Shown piece by piece: positions 36,125 through 43,956 of a DNA stretch of 64,000 nucleotides. The position numbers were made by a program, and so were the translations under genes. Under the pieces are notes generated by a model, which made no database searches, was not told where the DNA came from, and saw nothing but the letters and a program-made list of their open reading frames with translations. Numbering within the stretch: the first letter of the stretch is position 1; every line of letters starts with the position of its first letter. Source of the DNA: Pseudoalteromonas lipolytica (lineage in GTDB: Bacteria; Pseudomonadota; Gammaproteobacteria; Enterobacterales; Alteromonadaceae); contig NZ_FPAZ01000004.1 in assembly GCF_900116435.1 (NCBI RefSeq), forward strand, positions 1-64,000. Reading direction: 5' to 3'.

Positions 36125-37152
36125 CCGCTTTGGCCTATTTGCAGCTGGTAGTCAATCTGCGCTACTTGCTGTTCTTTTGATAAAAATAAGGTCGCTGCTA
36201 AGCGGCCTTTTTCTTCGCTATTTTGATGTACTGTTGTGAGTTTTGGCACAAATCGCTGGCCTTCATCGATACCATCAAACCCGACAATTCTGACATCGTT
36301 TGGAATAGAAAGCCCCATTTTGATAGCCTCACGCATGGCTGCTAAAGCAATTAAATCACTCATGCATAACAAGACATTAGGTCGGGGAGTGCTGCTTAAT
36401 GCCTCTTTAGCTGCAATACTGGCGAAGCGTTCACTGCTTTCAGGAATATTCCACGTTCTATCATCGCTAAGTGTGACGCCCGCTTCGTTAATCGCTTGGT
36501 GATAACCCCGCAAACGTTGGTGCGCGATAGATTGCCCTGCTTCAAACTCATGATGTTCATATACTCGGCACAACACATTATCATTAAGGAGTCTGAGCCC
36601 TAAAATTGCCACCCGATCATCACTATTTTCGAGGGCATGCATGGCAATATCAAAACTTGCTTGTTGATTATTCACATTGACCGATGCTTCACGGCCAATG
36701 TCAAAGTCTACAGTAACGACATGTTTTGGTACTTTTTTTAACTGTTCGACTAGCTGTTTATTTCGGGGTCTACCATAACAAATAAAGCCGTCAACAAAGT
36801 CAACGACGCTGTTAAGGTTGTCGCTGTTGCCAGAAAATAACAGCAAGTTAATGCCATTTTTCTCGAGTACCGATGACACACCGCGCATAAAACTACTCGC
36901 CACTGGATCTGACACCATATACTCAACGCTATCAGGTAGCACTAAGGCAACAATATTAAAGGTGCCACGGCGCAATGATTGCGCGGCTTTATTTGGCCCG
37001 AAATACCCGAGTTTTTTACACGCTGCTAAGATTTCTTCTCGGCGTGCTTTCGACAGTTGATCTGGACGATTAAACGCATTTGATACGGTGGCATTTGAAA
37101 CCCCTAATTCATTGGCAATACTTTTTAAGGTCCAGCTTTTAGGTTTTGACAT
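36121..37152 (-). CDS. LacI family regulator of the sucrose locus
   Basis: A 343-residue LacI/GalR repressor. The N-terminal HTH 'TLKSIANELGVSNATVSNAFNRPDQLSKARRE' includes the hinge helix 'AAQSLRRGTFN', and the rest is the periplasmic-binding-like ligand domain ('RIVGFDGIDEGQRFVPKLTTVHQN'). The three CTTAATCGATTAAG-type sites around the receptor, transporter, phosphorylase and its own promoter indicate that it controls all of them. It is probably the sucrose repressor (ScrR-type in related genomes); the effector is inferred. Confidence 0.9.
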   Translation of the reverse strand: MSKPKSWTLKSIANELGVSNATVSNAFNRPDQLSKARREEILAACKKLGYFGPNKAAQSLRRGTFNIVALVLPDSVEYMVSDPVASSFMRGVSSVLEKNGINLLLFSGNSDNLNSVVDFVDGFICYGRPRNKQLVEQLKKVPKHVVTVDFDIGREASVNVNNQQASFDIAMHALENSDDRVAILGLRLLNDNVLCRVYEHHEFEAGQSIAHQRLRGYHQAINEAGVTLSDDRTWNIPESSERFASIAAKEALSSTPRPNVLLCMSDLIALAAMREAIKMGLSIPNDVRIVGFDGIDEGQRFVPKLTTVHQNSEEKGRLAATLFLSKEQQVAQIDYQLQIGQSG

Positions 37153-37160
37153 GGTGGCAA

Positions 37161-37174
37161 CTTAATCGATTTAC
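37161..37174. promoter_or_regulatory. Operator-like site upstream of the LacI regulator gene
   Basis: CTTAATCGATTTAC differs from the palindromic operator by few bases and is 9 bp upstream of the regulator start codon; supports autoregulation. Confidence 0.65.
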
Positions 37175-37280
37175 TTATCAGTAAATTACCATAGAAAGAC
37201 CCGAAAAAAAGTGTTTTTAACGATAAAAATAAGCGTAACATACAGATTAACTGACTTTTTGTTTACGAAGGTGATGAGGT

Positions 37281-37943
37281 TTGATTTCAAAATTACCAAA
37301 ATGGGTAGAAGTTGGTGCATTGATTCTTGCGTTAGTCGCGGGGTTTGTCAATGCGATTGGGTTGCTTAGTTTTGAACATCAGGCAGTCTCGCATTTATCG
37401 GGTACGGCGACCTTACTTGGTGTAGGTATGATTAAGGGCAGTGTATTGGGTCTTGTACATGTGCTCGGCGTGCTTGTGTCTTTTTTAGTCGGATCATGCA
37501 TTGCTGGTTTTTTACTGAACAGCTCGGCATTAAAGTTAGGGCGTCATTACGACACCGCGCTATTTATTGAAGCTTTTTTATTATTGGGAGCGTTATGGTT
37601 GTTGTCAGAGGGGTCTGGCTATGGGCACTTTTTGGCTTCGGCGGCGTGTGGTTTGCAAAACGCACTAGCGACCACTTACAGTGGAGCTATTGTTCGTACG
37701 ACCCATGTTACGGGAATTTTTACTGATTTAGGTATTATGTTTGGGCGCTTTTTTCGGGGGGAGCCGTTAGATAAACGAAAAGCTAAACTGTTTTTGCTGA
37801 TCATCGCAGGTTTTATCATCGGCGGCTGTTTAGGGGCCTGGTTTTTTATCCAGTTTGCCTTTTTAGCTTTGCTGGTGCCGAGTACGATTTGTATTTTGTT
37901 GGCTGTGACTTACCGAGTATATTCGCACCGTATTACAGAGTAA
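37281..37943 (+). CDS. DUF1275 (YoaK-type) membrane protein
   Basis: A 220-residue protein with six hydrophobic segments. 'AGFVNAIGLLSFEHQAVSHLSGTATLLG' and 'ACGLQNALATTYSGAIVRTTHVTGIFTDLGI' are the DUF1275 signatures. Initiation is at TTG 37281; no in-frame ATG or GTG is available earlier, and GAAGG is about 10 nt upstream. The function of the family is unknown; a transporter role has been suggested for some. It is convergent with the AraC gene. Confidence 0.8.
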   Translation: MISKLPKWVEVGALILALVAGFVNAIGLLSFEHQAVSHLSGTATLLGVGMIKGSVLGLVHVLGVLVSFLVGSCIAGFLLNSSALKLGRHYDTALFIEAFLLLGALWLLSEGSGYGHFLASAACGLQNALATTYSGAIVRTTHVTGIFTDLGIMFGRFFRGEPLDKRKAKLFLLIIAGFIIGGCLGAWFFIQFAFLALLVPSTICILLAVTYRVYSHRITE

Positions 37944-37944
37944 C

Positions 37945-38853
37945 TTAATGGCTGGCAATGCTTTTAGGTGTTGCCCCAAAGGTTTGTTTAAACAGCCTGC
38001 TAAAGTGACTAAGGTTATTAAAACCAAGTTGATAACACACACTACTAATAGACTCACCTTTTTCTAAGCGTTTATAAGCCTTTTGTAATCGCAGCTGCTG
38101 TTGCCAAAGTGCGGGAGTAGAGCCAAAGGCTAGCTTAAATTGTTGATAAAATTTACTGCGACTCATACAGGCAATTTTACACAGTACATCAATGTCGATA
38201 GTGTGCGCTAAATGTTGCTCAATATACTGGATAACATGGCTTAGTGGTGTTGCAAGCTTGCCCTGTTTGCAACTCGCAATCATTAAATCACGGCTTTGTT
38301 GTTGTAATAGTCGAGTGATAAGTTCATTCAGTGAAAGATCGATTAAGTAGTCTCTGTGCTGCTCATTTTCACTAAATAAATTGATCATGCGTTCGAGTAG
38401 TTGTTGGGTTTGAATGTTGTGCTCTGCATGGACTAACTTAGGCTCATAATGAAAAAAATCATCATGGCTAATTTGCTGCTCAACATTCAATGCATCAACC
38501 ACTTGGCTAATTTTGTCGGTACTAATTTCAATAGCTAAACAGGTCGTAGGCTGATTAAGAGATGCGTTTGGAAAATCAATTAATACCCCTTGCTTTGGCG
38601 CTAGTACAAACGACTGGTGTGGTAAAAACTCTTTGTGGTAGTCACTGTCGGCAACATGCATAATTTTTTTACCGCTGATCATGCCGCAAAATAATAGTTC
38701 GCTGGAATGCAGCGCGACTTTTTGTGCATCAAGGTAGGTGTCGTAAATGCTTAATTCGGCATGCTCACCGGCAAAACTTACCTTATTTTCAATTAGTACA
38801 TCAATACGTTGGCGTTTTTTATCTAAGCGACTGTTGATTAGTGATGTGTTCAT
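37945..38853 (-). CDS. AraC family regulator of the aldehyde dehydrogenase
   Basis: About 302 residues from ATG 38853, which has a GAGGTAACA ribosome site; a longer frame to 38886 lacks one. A cupin-like N-terminal domain ('LFCGMISGKKIMHVADSDYHKEFLPHQSFVLAPKQGVLIDFPN') precedes a double HTH ('IDVLCKIACMSRSKFYQQFKLAFG', 'SSVCYQLGFNNLSHFSRLFKQTFG'). It is divergent from the aldehyde dehydrogenase across 160 bp and is likely its activator, with an alcohol or aldehyde as signal (AlkS/EutR-like role inferred). Confidence 0.82.
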   Translation of the reverse strand: MNTSLINSRLDKKRQRIDVLIENKVSFAGEHAELSIYDTYLDAQKVALHSSELLFCGMISGKKIMHVADSDYHKEFLPHQSFVLAPKQGVLIDFPNASLNQPTTCLAIEISTDKISQVVDALNVEQQISHDDFFHYEPKLVHAEHNIQTQQLLERMINLFSENEQHRDYLIDLSLNELITRLLQQQSRDLMIASCKQGKLATPLSHVIQYIEQHLAHTIDIDVLCKIACMSRSKFYQQFKLAFGSTPALWQQQLRLQKAYKRLEKGESISSVCYQLGFNNLSHFSRLFKQTFGATPKSIASH

Positions 38854-39015
38854 TGTTACCTCGTGTTTTCCCTTAAATTTGGACAAATAGTCAAAAAATC
38901 TGGACTGGGAATCAAATGTGTTTTGTTGAACTAGGCTAACTTCACTAGTTAGCGGTTAAATAAACAATAACCTACCGCCTAAATAAAATACAACAATTTG
39001 AAGAGAGAACACATT

Positions 39016-40536
39016 ATGATCTATGCAAATCCAGGCAGTGAAGGTGCCAAAGTTAGTTTTAAAGCGCAATATGAGAACTATATTGGAGGCCAGTGGGTCG
39101 CCCCTGTTAACGGTGAATACTTTGACAATATTAGCCCAGTAAACGGTAAGGTATTTTGTAAAGTACCTCGTTCAAGTAAAGAAGACATAGAACTTGCACT
39201 TGATAAAGCCCACGACGCAAAAGCAGCATGGGGCACAACATCGGTGACAGAGCGTAGTAATATTTTGTTAAAAATTGCGGACCGTATTGAGCAAAACCTC
39301 GAAATGCTCGCAGTGGCTGAAACGTGGGATAATGGTAAAGCTATTCGCGAAACCCTTGCTGCAGATGTTCCACTAGCGGCGGATCACTTTCGCTATTTTG
39401 CGGGGTGTGTGCGTGCTCAAGAAGGATCAATTGGTGAAATTGATGAAACCACAGTAGCGTATCATTTTCATGAGCCTTTAGGGGTTGTCGGGCAGATTAT
39501 TCCATGGAACTTTCCACTATTAATGGCTGCGTGGAAACTCGCTCCAGCACTTGCGGCGGGCAACTGTGTTGTTTTAAAACCTGCCGAGCAAACACCCGCA
39601 TCAATCCTTGTTTTGCTCGAAGTGATTGGTGATTTATTACCAGCAGGTGTATTAAATGTAGTGAATGGCTATGGTAAAGAAGCGGGTGAAGCGCTGGCAA
39701 CCAGCACACGTATTGCGAAAATTGCTTTTACTGGATCAACGCCTGTGGGTTCACATATTTTAAAATGCGCCGCCGAGAACATTATTCCTTCGACTGTAGA
39801 GCTCGGTGGTAAATCGCCCAACATTTTCTTTAATGATGTGATGGAAAAAGATGATGCATTTTTAAGTAAAGCCATTGAAGGGGCTGTACTTGCTTACTTT
39901 AACCAAGGTGAGGTGTGTACATGCCCATCACGTTTGTTTATCCAAGAAGATATTTACGAGCAATTTATTGAACGTGTACTGGCGCGCACATTACAAATTA
40001 AACGGGGTAACCCGCTTGATACCGAGACCATGGTAGGGGCGCAAGCATCACAAGCGCAGTTTGATAAAATTTTAAGCTATATTGAAATTGGTAAAAAGGA
40101 AGGCGCCGAAGTACTTACCGGTGGTGAAGTAGAGCAGTTATCAGACGAGCTTAACGGGGGCTATTATATTCAGCCAACGCTATTAAAAGGCACCAATGAT
40201 ATGCGTGTATTCCAAGAGGAGATTTTTGGACCAGTGATTTCTATGTCTACTTTTAAAGATGAAGATGAAGCATTAGCGCTGGCCAATAGTTCTGAATTTG
40301 GTTTAGGAGCTGGTGTTTGGAGCCGAAATATGAACCGGGCTTATCATTTTGGCCGCAAGATTGAAGCTGGCCGTGTTTGGACAAATTGTTATCACATGTA
40401 CCCGGCACATGCGGCATTTGGTGGGTATAAAAAGTCAGGGATTGGTCGCGAAACACATAAGTTAGCGCTTGACCACTACCAACAAACTAAAAATCTATTA
40501 GTAAGTTACAGTGAAAATCCACTGGGCTTCTTTTAA
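39016..40536 (+). CDS. NAD-dependent acetaldehyde-type dehydrogenase (AldB/ExaC branch)
   Basis: A 506-residue aldehyde dehydrogenase from ATG 39016 (GAGAG upstream). It has '[20 protein letters not shown]', general base Glu in [10 protein letters not shown], and nucleophilic Cys in [15 protein letters not shown], and ends with '[11 protein letters not shown]', a C-terminus characteristic of AldB/ExaC enzymes, which oxidise acetaldehyde and other short aldehydes. The AraC-type regulator is divergent. A strong terminator follows. Confidence 0.9.
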   Translation: MIYANPGSEGAKVSFKAQYENYIGGQWVAPVNGEYFDNISPVNGKVFCKVPRSSKEDIELALDKAHDAKAAWGTTSVTERSNILLKIADRIEQNLEMLAVAETWDNGKAIRETLAADVPLAADHFRYFAGCVRAQEGSIGEIDETTVAYHFHEPLGVVGQIIPWNFPLLMAAWKLAPALAAGNCVVLKPAEQTPASILVLLEVIGDLLPAGVLNVVNGYGKEAGEALATSTRIAKIAFTGSTPVGSHILKCAAENIIPSTVELGGKSPNIFFNDVMEKDDAFLSKAIEGAVLAYFNQGEVCTCPSRLFIQEDIYEQFIERVLARTLQIKRGNPLDTETMVGAQASQAQFDKILSYIEIGKKEGAEVLTGGEVEQLSDELNGGYYIQPTLLKGTNDMRVFQEEIFGPVISMSTFKDEDEALALANSSEFGLGAGVWSRNMNRAYHFGRKIEAGRVWTNCYHMYPAHAAFGGYKKSGIGRETHKLALDHYQQTKNLLVSYSENPLGFF

Positions 40537-40567
40537 AAGCAATTTCTTATTGTTGTCGAAACTACCC

Positions 40568-40597
40568 AAACGCCACTTTAGTTAGTGGCGTTTTTTT
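40568..40597 (+). terminator. Terminator of the aldehyde dehydrogenase gene
   Basis: AAACGCCACT (40568-40577) pairs with AGTGGCGTTT (40584-40593), followed by TTTT. Loop of 6 nt. Confidence 0.95.
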
Positions 40598-40660
40598 ATC
40601 TATTTGTAATGCGCTTTTTCTGCTATTAATCAATTATTAATAGCAGGGAGTAAGTTAATA

Positions 40661-41146
40661 ATGATAAGAAATACGACAATAGATGATAGCGAAGCGATTG
40701 CTGAAATTTATAATTTTTATGTTCTTAATAGCACCGTGACCTTTGAAGTTGAGCCGGTTACTGGGGGCGAAATTGCAAAACGTATACAGGCCAGTCTTGA
40801 TTCTCATTTACCATGGTTGGTTGCTGAGGTTAACGGCAAGATCATTGGCTATTGTTATTCAACACCGTGGAAAGCGCGTAAAGCATATCAACACTCCGTT
40901 GAAGTCTCGATTTATTTAGATGCGCAGTGTCAGGCACAGGGAGTGGGTACACAACTTTACACTGCACTTTTCACACATTTAAAGACGCGTAATCTGCATG
41001 CTGTTATGGCAGGTATTGCACTACCTAATGCTGCCAGTATTGCATTACACGAAAAGTTTAGTATGAAAAAGGTTGCACATTTTCAACAAGTTGGAAGGAA
41101 ATTTGATGATTGGATTGATGTTGCATATTGGCAGGTTATTTTATAG
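40661..41146 (+). CDS. GNAT acetyltransferase, phosphinothricin/PAT-like
   Basis: A 161-residue GNAT. The order of motifs 'SEAIAEIYNFYVLNSTVTFE', 'SVEVSIYLDAQCQAQGVGTQLYTAL' and 'AGIALPNAASIALHEKFSMKKVAHFQQVGRKFDDWIDVAYWQ' fits the PAT/Bar-like family (amino-group acetylation of methionine sulfoximine/phosphinothricin or related amino acids). The actual substrate is unknown. The next feature is a tandem repeat array that begins 8 bp past the stop codon. Confidence 0.88.
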   Translation: MIRNTTIDDSEAIAEIYNFYVLNSTVTFEVEPVTGGEIAKRIQASLDSHLPWLVAEVNGKIIGYCYSTPWKARKAYQHSVEVSIYLDAQCQAQGVGTQLYTALFTHLKTRNLHAVMAGIALPNAASIALHEKFSMKKVAHFQQVGRKFDDWIDVAYWQVIL

Positions 41147-41153
41147 CTGACAT

Positions 41154-41672
41154 AAAAAAGCCCAGCGAACACACAAGCTAGGCTTTCGACAACAATATGG
41201 TTGAGTGACCACGTGTGCAGTCACTCACAATAAAAAAGCTTAGAGAACACACAAGCTAAGCTTTTGACAACAATATGGTTGGGTGACCACGTGTGCAGTC
41301 ACCTGGAATAAAAAAGCTTAGAGAACACACAAGCTAAGCTTTTGACAACAATATGGTTGAGTCACCGCGTATGCACTGACTCGGTATAAAAAAGCTTAGA
41401 GAACACACAAGCTAAGCTTTTGACAACAATATGGTTGGGTGACCACGTGTGCAGTCACCTGGAATAAAAAAGCTTAGAGAACACACAAGCTAAGCTTTTG
41501 ACAACAATATGGTTGGGTGACCACGTGTGCAGTCACCCGGAATAAAAAAGCTTAGAGAACACACAAGCTAAGCTTTCGACAACAATATGGTTGAGTCACC
41601 GCGTATGCACTGACTCGGTATAAAAAAGCCCAGAGAACACACAAACTAGGCTTTTGTGACAACAATTCGGTT
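41154..41672. repeat. 78-bp tandem repeat array: seven units of paired, covarying hairpins
   Basis: Units start at 41154, 41232, 41310, 41388, 41466, 41544 and 41622 (six full 78-bp copies and a truncated, diverged seventh that abuts the next gene's stop codon). Each holds hairpin 1, AAAGCTTAG-N12-CTAAGCTTT (copies 1 and 7 have GCCCAG/CTAGGC), flanked by A6 and followed by GACAACAATATGGTT, then hairpin 2, whose stem varies in both arms together: GAGTGAC/GTCACTC (copy 1), GGTGAC/GTCACC (2, 4, 5), GAGTCA/TGACTC (3, 6). Copies are otherwise almost identical. It lies between convergent genes. It looks like an expanded bidirectional terminator, but hairpin 2 conservation implies more. Confidence 0.95.
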
Positions 41673-42144
41673 AAAGAGCTAAGTTTTGCTTAGCGCGGTT
41701 TAGGTTGTGATTAACTAAATCATTACCTGAGATTTTCACCGCTTCATAAAAATCTGCTAGAGCAGCCGTGTCGTTTTTCGACATAATGCGCGCAATACCA
41801 CGGTTACTTAAAGCGAATGATGTAAGTTCACGGCGCTTATAGCCGCGTACTTCGCTTTTGTTAAGAAGCTCAATTGCTTCTGTGCAAAGTGATTCTGCGT
41901 GACTGAAGTTCTTTGACTTCACGCTTGCTGCACAACGATTAAATGCAAGTTCATATTGACGATTTAAGTCAGTTGATTGTGTTGTGTTTGCTAACACAGC
42001 ATCATACTGGCCTTGCATAATGGCTTGCGATGAATCTGAGTCATTGATAACCATTAATTTATAGTCACTCTGATCAGCGATTGCGAAAGCTGAACAAGTA
42101 AGTAATGAGCTAAGGGCAAGTCGTTTTAAAAGTGGTTTAAACAT
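41671..42144 (-). CDS. Secreted TPR-like small protein
   Basis: About 157 residues from ATG 42144 with ribosome site GAGGAA. A signal peptide (to about residue 24, ALS..FAIADQ) is followed by helical repeats resembling TPR units ('FNRCAASVKSKNFSHAESLCTEAIELL', 'SFALSNRGIARIMSKNDTAALADFYEAVKIS'). Two Cys residues may form a disulfide. Function unknown; a family of small secreted TPR proteins of Pseudoalteromonadaceae is suspected. Its stop codon is right at the end of the repeat array. Confidence 0.65.
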   Translation of the reverse strand: MFKPLLKRLALSSLLTCSAFAIADQSDYKLMVINDSDSSQAIMQGQYDAVLANTTQSTDLNRQYELAFNRCAASVKSKNFSHAESLCTEAIELLNKSEVRGYKRRELTSFALSNRGIARIMSKNDTAALADFYEAVKISGNDLVNHNLNRAKQNLAL

Positions 42145-42380
42145 GGTTAGTTTCCTCGTTAATCGCAGCATCGTTTGCTGATGAGTTAACTTTAGAGTAA
42201 TCCATCTAAACCGACAAACGATTAAAATAAACCTGATAGATGAATTTTTTTAACTCATAGCCTGCTTGAGTAAAAGGGCGAGCGACATGAGTGTGTTTGA
42301 TTTAAAGGTGAAATAAATAACGCTTGCAATTTCATATTTTAAATATACGATCTGTATATGTTTCATATATTGGTGATGTA

Positions 42381-42599
42381 ATGGGTATTGTTAAAATTAG
42401 TGATGAACTGCATGAAGAAATCCGTAAAGCAAGTACGGCGATGGTGCGTTCAATAAACTCGCAATCAGAGTACTGGATTAAAATAGGTATGTTAGCCGAG
42501 CTCAATCCAACCATGACCTACAGTGACATTATTAAAGAACAGTTACGGCTAGCGGATGTTGCCGTTAAGGAAGGAATCGATGAAAAAAGTGGTAATTAA
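42381..42599 (+). CDS. ParD-like antitoxin-family protein
   Basis: A 72-residue protein from ATG 42381. 'MGIVKISDELHEEIRKASTAMVRSIN' is a ribbon-helix-helix-type N-terminus and 'SQSEYWIKIGMLAELNPTMTYSDIIKEQL' is the ParD-like family body. Such proteins are expected to bind DNA as dimers. The usual ParE partner is absent; instead, the gene overlaps the methionine aminopeptidase gene by 20 bp, so the two are coupled. This pairing is recurrent in related proteobacteria as far as I recall, but its role is not established. Confidence 0.75.
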   Translation: MGIVKISDELHEEIRKASTAMVRSINSQSEYWIKIGMLAELNPTMTYSDIIKEQLRLADVAVKEGIDEKSGN

Positions 42600-43371
42600 A
42601 ACACAGGACGAGCTGGCGCTCATGCGTGAATCGGGGCGCTTATTAGCCAAGGTGTTCGCGTATTTAGACCCTCATGTCAAAGCGGGGGTAACCACAATGC
42701 AAATTAACAACCTTGTTGAGCGCTATATTGTTGATGAATTGCAGGCAAGGCCGTCGAGCAAAGGCCAGTACGATTATCCTTATGTGCTAAATGCCTCTGT
42801 TAACGAGGTGGTATGTCATGGTTTTCCAAATGAAAAGTGCGTTTTAAAAGATGGAGATATCGTCAATATAGATATCACACTTGAAAAAAATGGCTTTTTG
42901 GCAGACTCCAGTAAAATGTACATGATTGGGGCGGTTTCACCGCTGGCAACGCGTCTGGTTAATAAAACTCAAGAGGCGCTGTGGCATGCAATCAACATGG
43001 TAAAACCAGGTGTGCGGCTTGGTGATATTGGTAACGCCATTGCAAATTTTGCTCACCAACAAGGCTATAGCGTGGTGAAAGAATACTGTGGACATGGCAT
43101 AGGGCAAGAAATGCATGAAGGACCCGATGTGCTCCACTATGGTAAAAAAAATACCGGATTAGTGCTTAAAGAAGGTATGACATTCACCATCGAACCTATG
43201 ATAAATCAGGGAACGGCTAAAATAAAAACCAAACCCGATGGGTGGACGGTTGTTACTCGCGATAAAAAACTTTCTGCACAGTGGGAGCATACTTTGGCGG
43301 TGACATCTGCTGGTGTGGAGGTGTTGACCTTACGTGAAGAAGAGCAACACTTTTTAAATCGCCTAAGTTAG
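42580..43371 (+). CDS. map: Type I methionine aminopeptidase
   Basis: A 263-residue metallopeptidase from ATG 42580 (AAGGAAGGA ribosome site). The five metal ligands are in place: Asp98 (VNIDIT), Asp109 (LADSSK), His172 (CGHGIG), Glu205 (TIEPM) and Glu236 (QWEHT), with substrate-binding His80 in 'VVCHGFPNE'. It removes the initiator Met from nascent proteins. It is not next to rpsB as the housekeeping map usually is, and it is encoded with a ParD-like protein, so it is probably a second, accessory copy. The 3' end overlaps the convergent hypothetical gene by 4 bp. Confidence 0.92.
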   Translation: MKKVVIKTQDELALMRESGRLLAKVFAYLDPHVKAGVTTMQINNLVERYIVDELQARPSSKGQYDYPYVLNASVNEVVCHGFPNEKCVLKDGDIVNIDITLEKNGFLADSSKMYMIGAVSPLATRLVNKTQEALWHAINMVKPGVRLGDIGNAIANFAHQQGYSVVKEYCGHGIGQEMHEGPDVLHYGKKNTGLVLKEGMTFTIEPMINQGTAKIKTKPDGWTVVTRDKKLSAQWEHTLAVTSAGVEVLTLREEEQHFLNRLS

Positions 43372-43829
43372 AACGACACTTCGGGTGTTGGCTCTTCGGA
43401 TAACCAATTTAAGGCAGCCGTTTTTGATTTGAATATGTTCATTGTCATTCCGGCTTTTTTATATAAGTTGCGGTACGTTTCTCGAAGCAGGTTTGCGCCT
43501 TCAAGTTCATCTGAAATCACCAACGCGGTTTTTTTTGAGGCGACACCTTTACGTTTTAGTTCTGATAAATACACCATCAGTTTTTCAAGTGCCCCCGGTG
43601 TTGCCATACATGAGTTTTCAAATTCAACCAATTCATACCAGCCTCCGTAGGTATCAATCAATTTAGTAATGTAGGCTTGTTGTATAAATGAATGCGCGTC
43701 GATAATTTCTTCGTTAAACGGTCCAGTCGCTGTTGCAAAGAGTGTGTGCTGATGTTGATAAAACTCAACTAATCCATGAGGTTTAAAGTTTTTATACGGA
43801 AAATGTTTGGTCGAGGCTGTGCTGCGCAT
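43368..43829 (-). CDS. STAS/SpoIIAA-like hypothetical protein
   Basis: A 153-residue cytosolic protein with alternating strands and helices. The end 'YKKAGMTMNIFKSKTAALNWLSE' resembles the C-terminal helix of SpoIIAA-like (STAS/SEC14-type) proteins, and 'LFATATGPFNEEIIDAHSFIQ' is also in keeping with that fold, but the match is by eye and weak. No catalytic residues are apparent. It is convergent with map, with which it overlaps by 4 bp. Confidence 0.5.
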   Translation of the reverse strand: MRSTASTKHFPYKNFKPHGLVEFYQHQHTLFATATGPFNEEIIDAHSFIQQAYITKLIDTYGGWYELVEFENSCMATPGALEKLMVYLSELKRKGVASKKTALVISDELEGANLLRETYRNLYKKAGMTMNIFKSKTAALNWLSEEPTPEVSF

Positions 43830-43956
43830 AAATTCAATCCCTGAAACACGAATATACTGATTTATTATTAGTTTATTGATAGTAGCAGTTAATTATCCAA
43901 CTTCAACCTTTGTGATTACACCATTTTAAAACGTTAGATTTAAATTTTAGGTATAA

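Noticed and set aside
41154-41672. Repeat array taken as CRISPR
   Set aside because: The units are contiguous 78-bp copies with no unique spacers, no direct-repeat/spacer alternation, and no cas genes nearby.
41154-41672. Repeat array taken as integron attC sites
   Set aside because: Units have no cassette genes between them, no GTTRRRY core sites are visible, and no integrase gene lies in the window.
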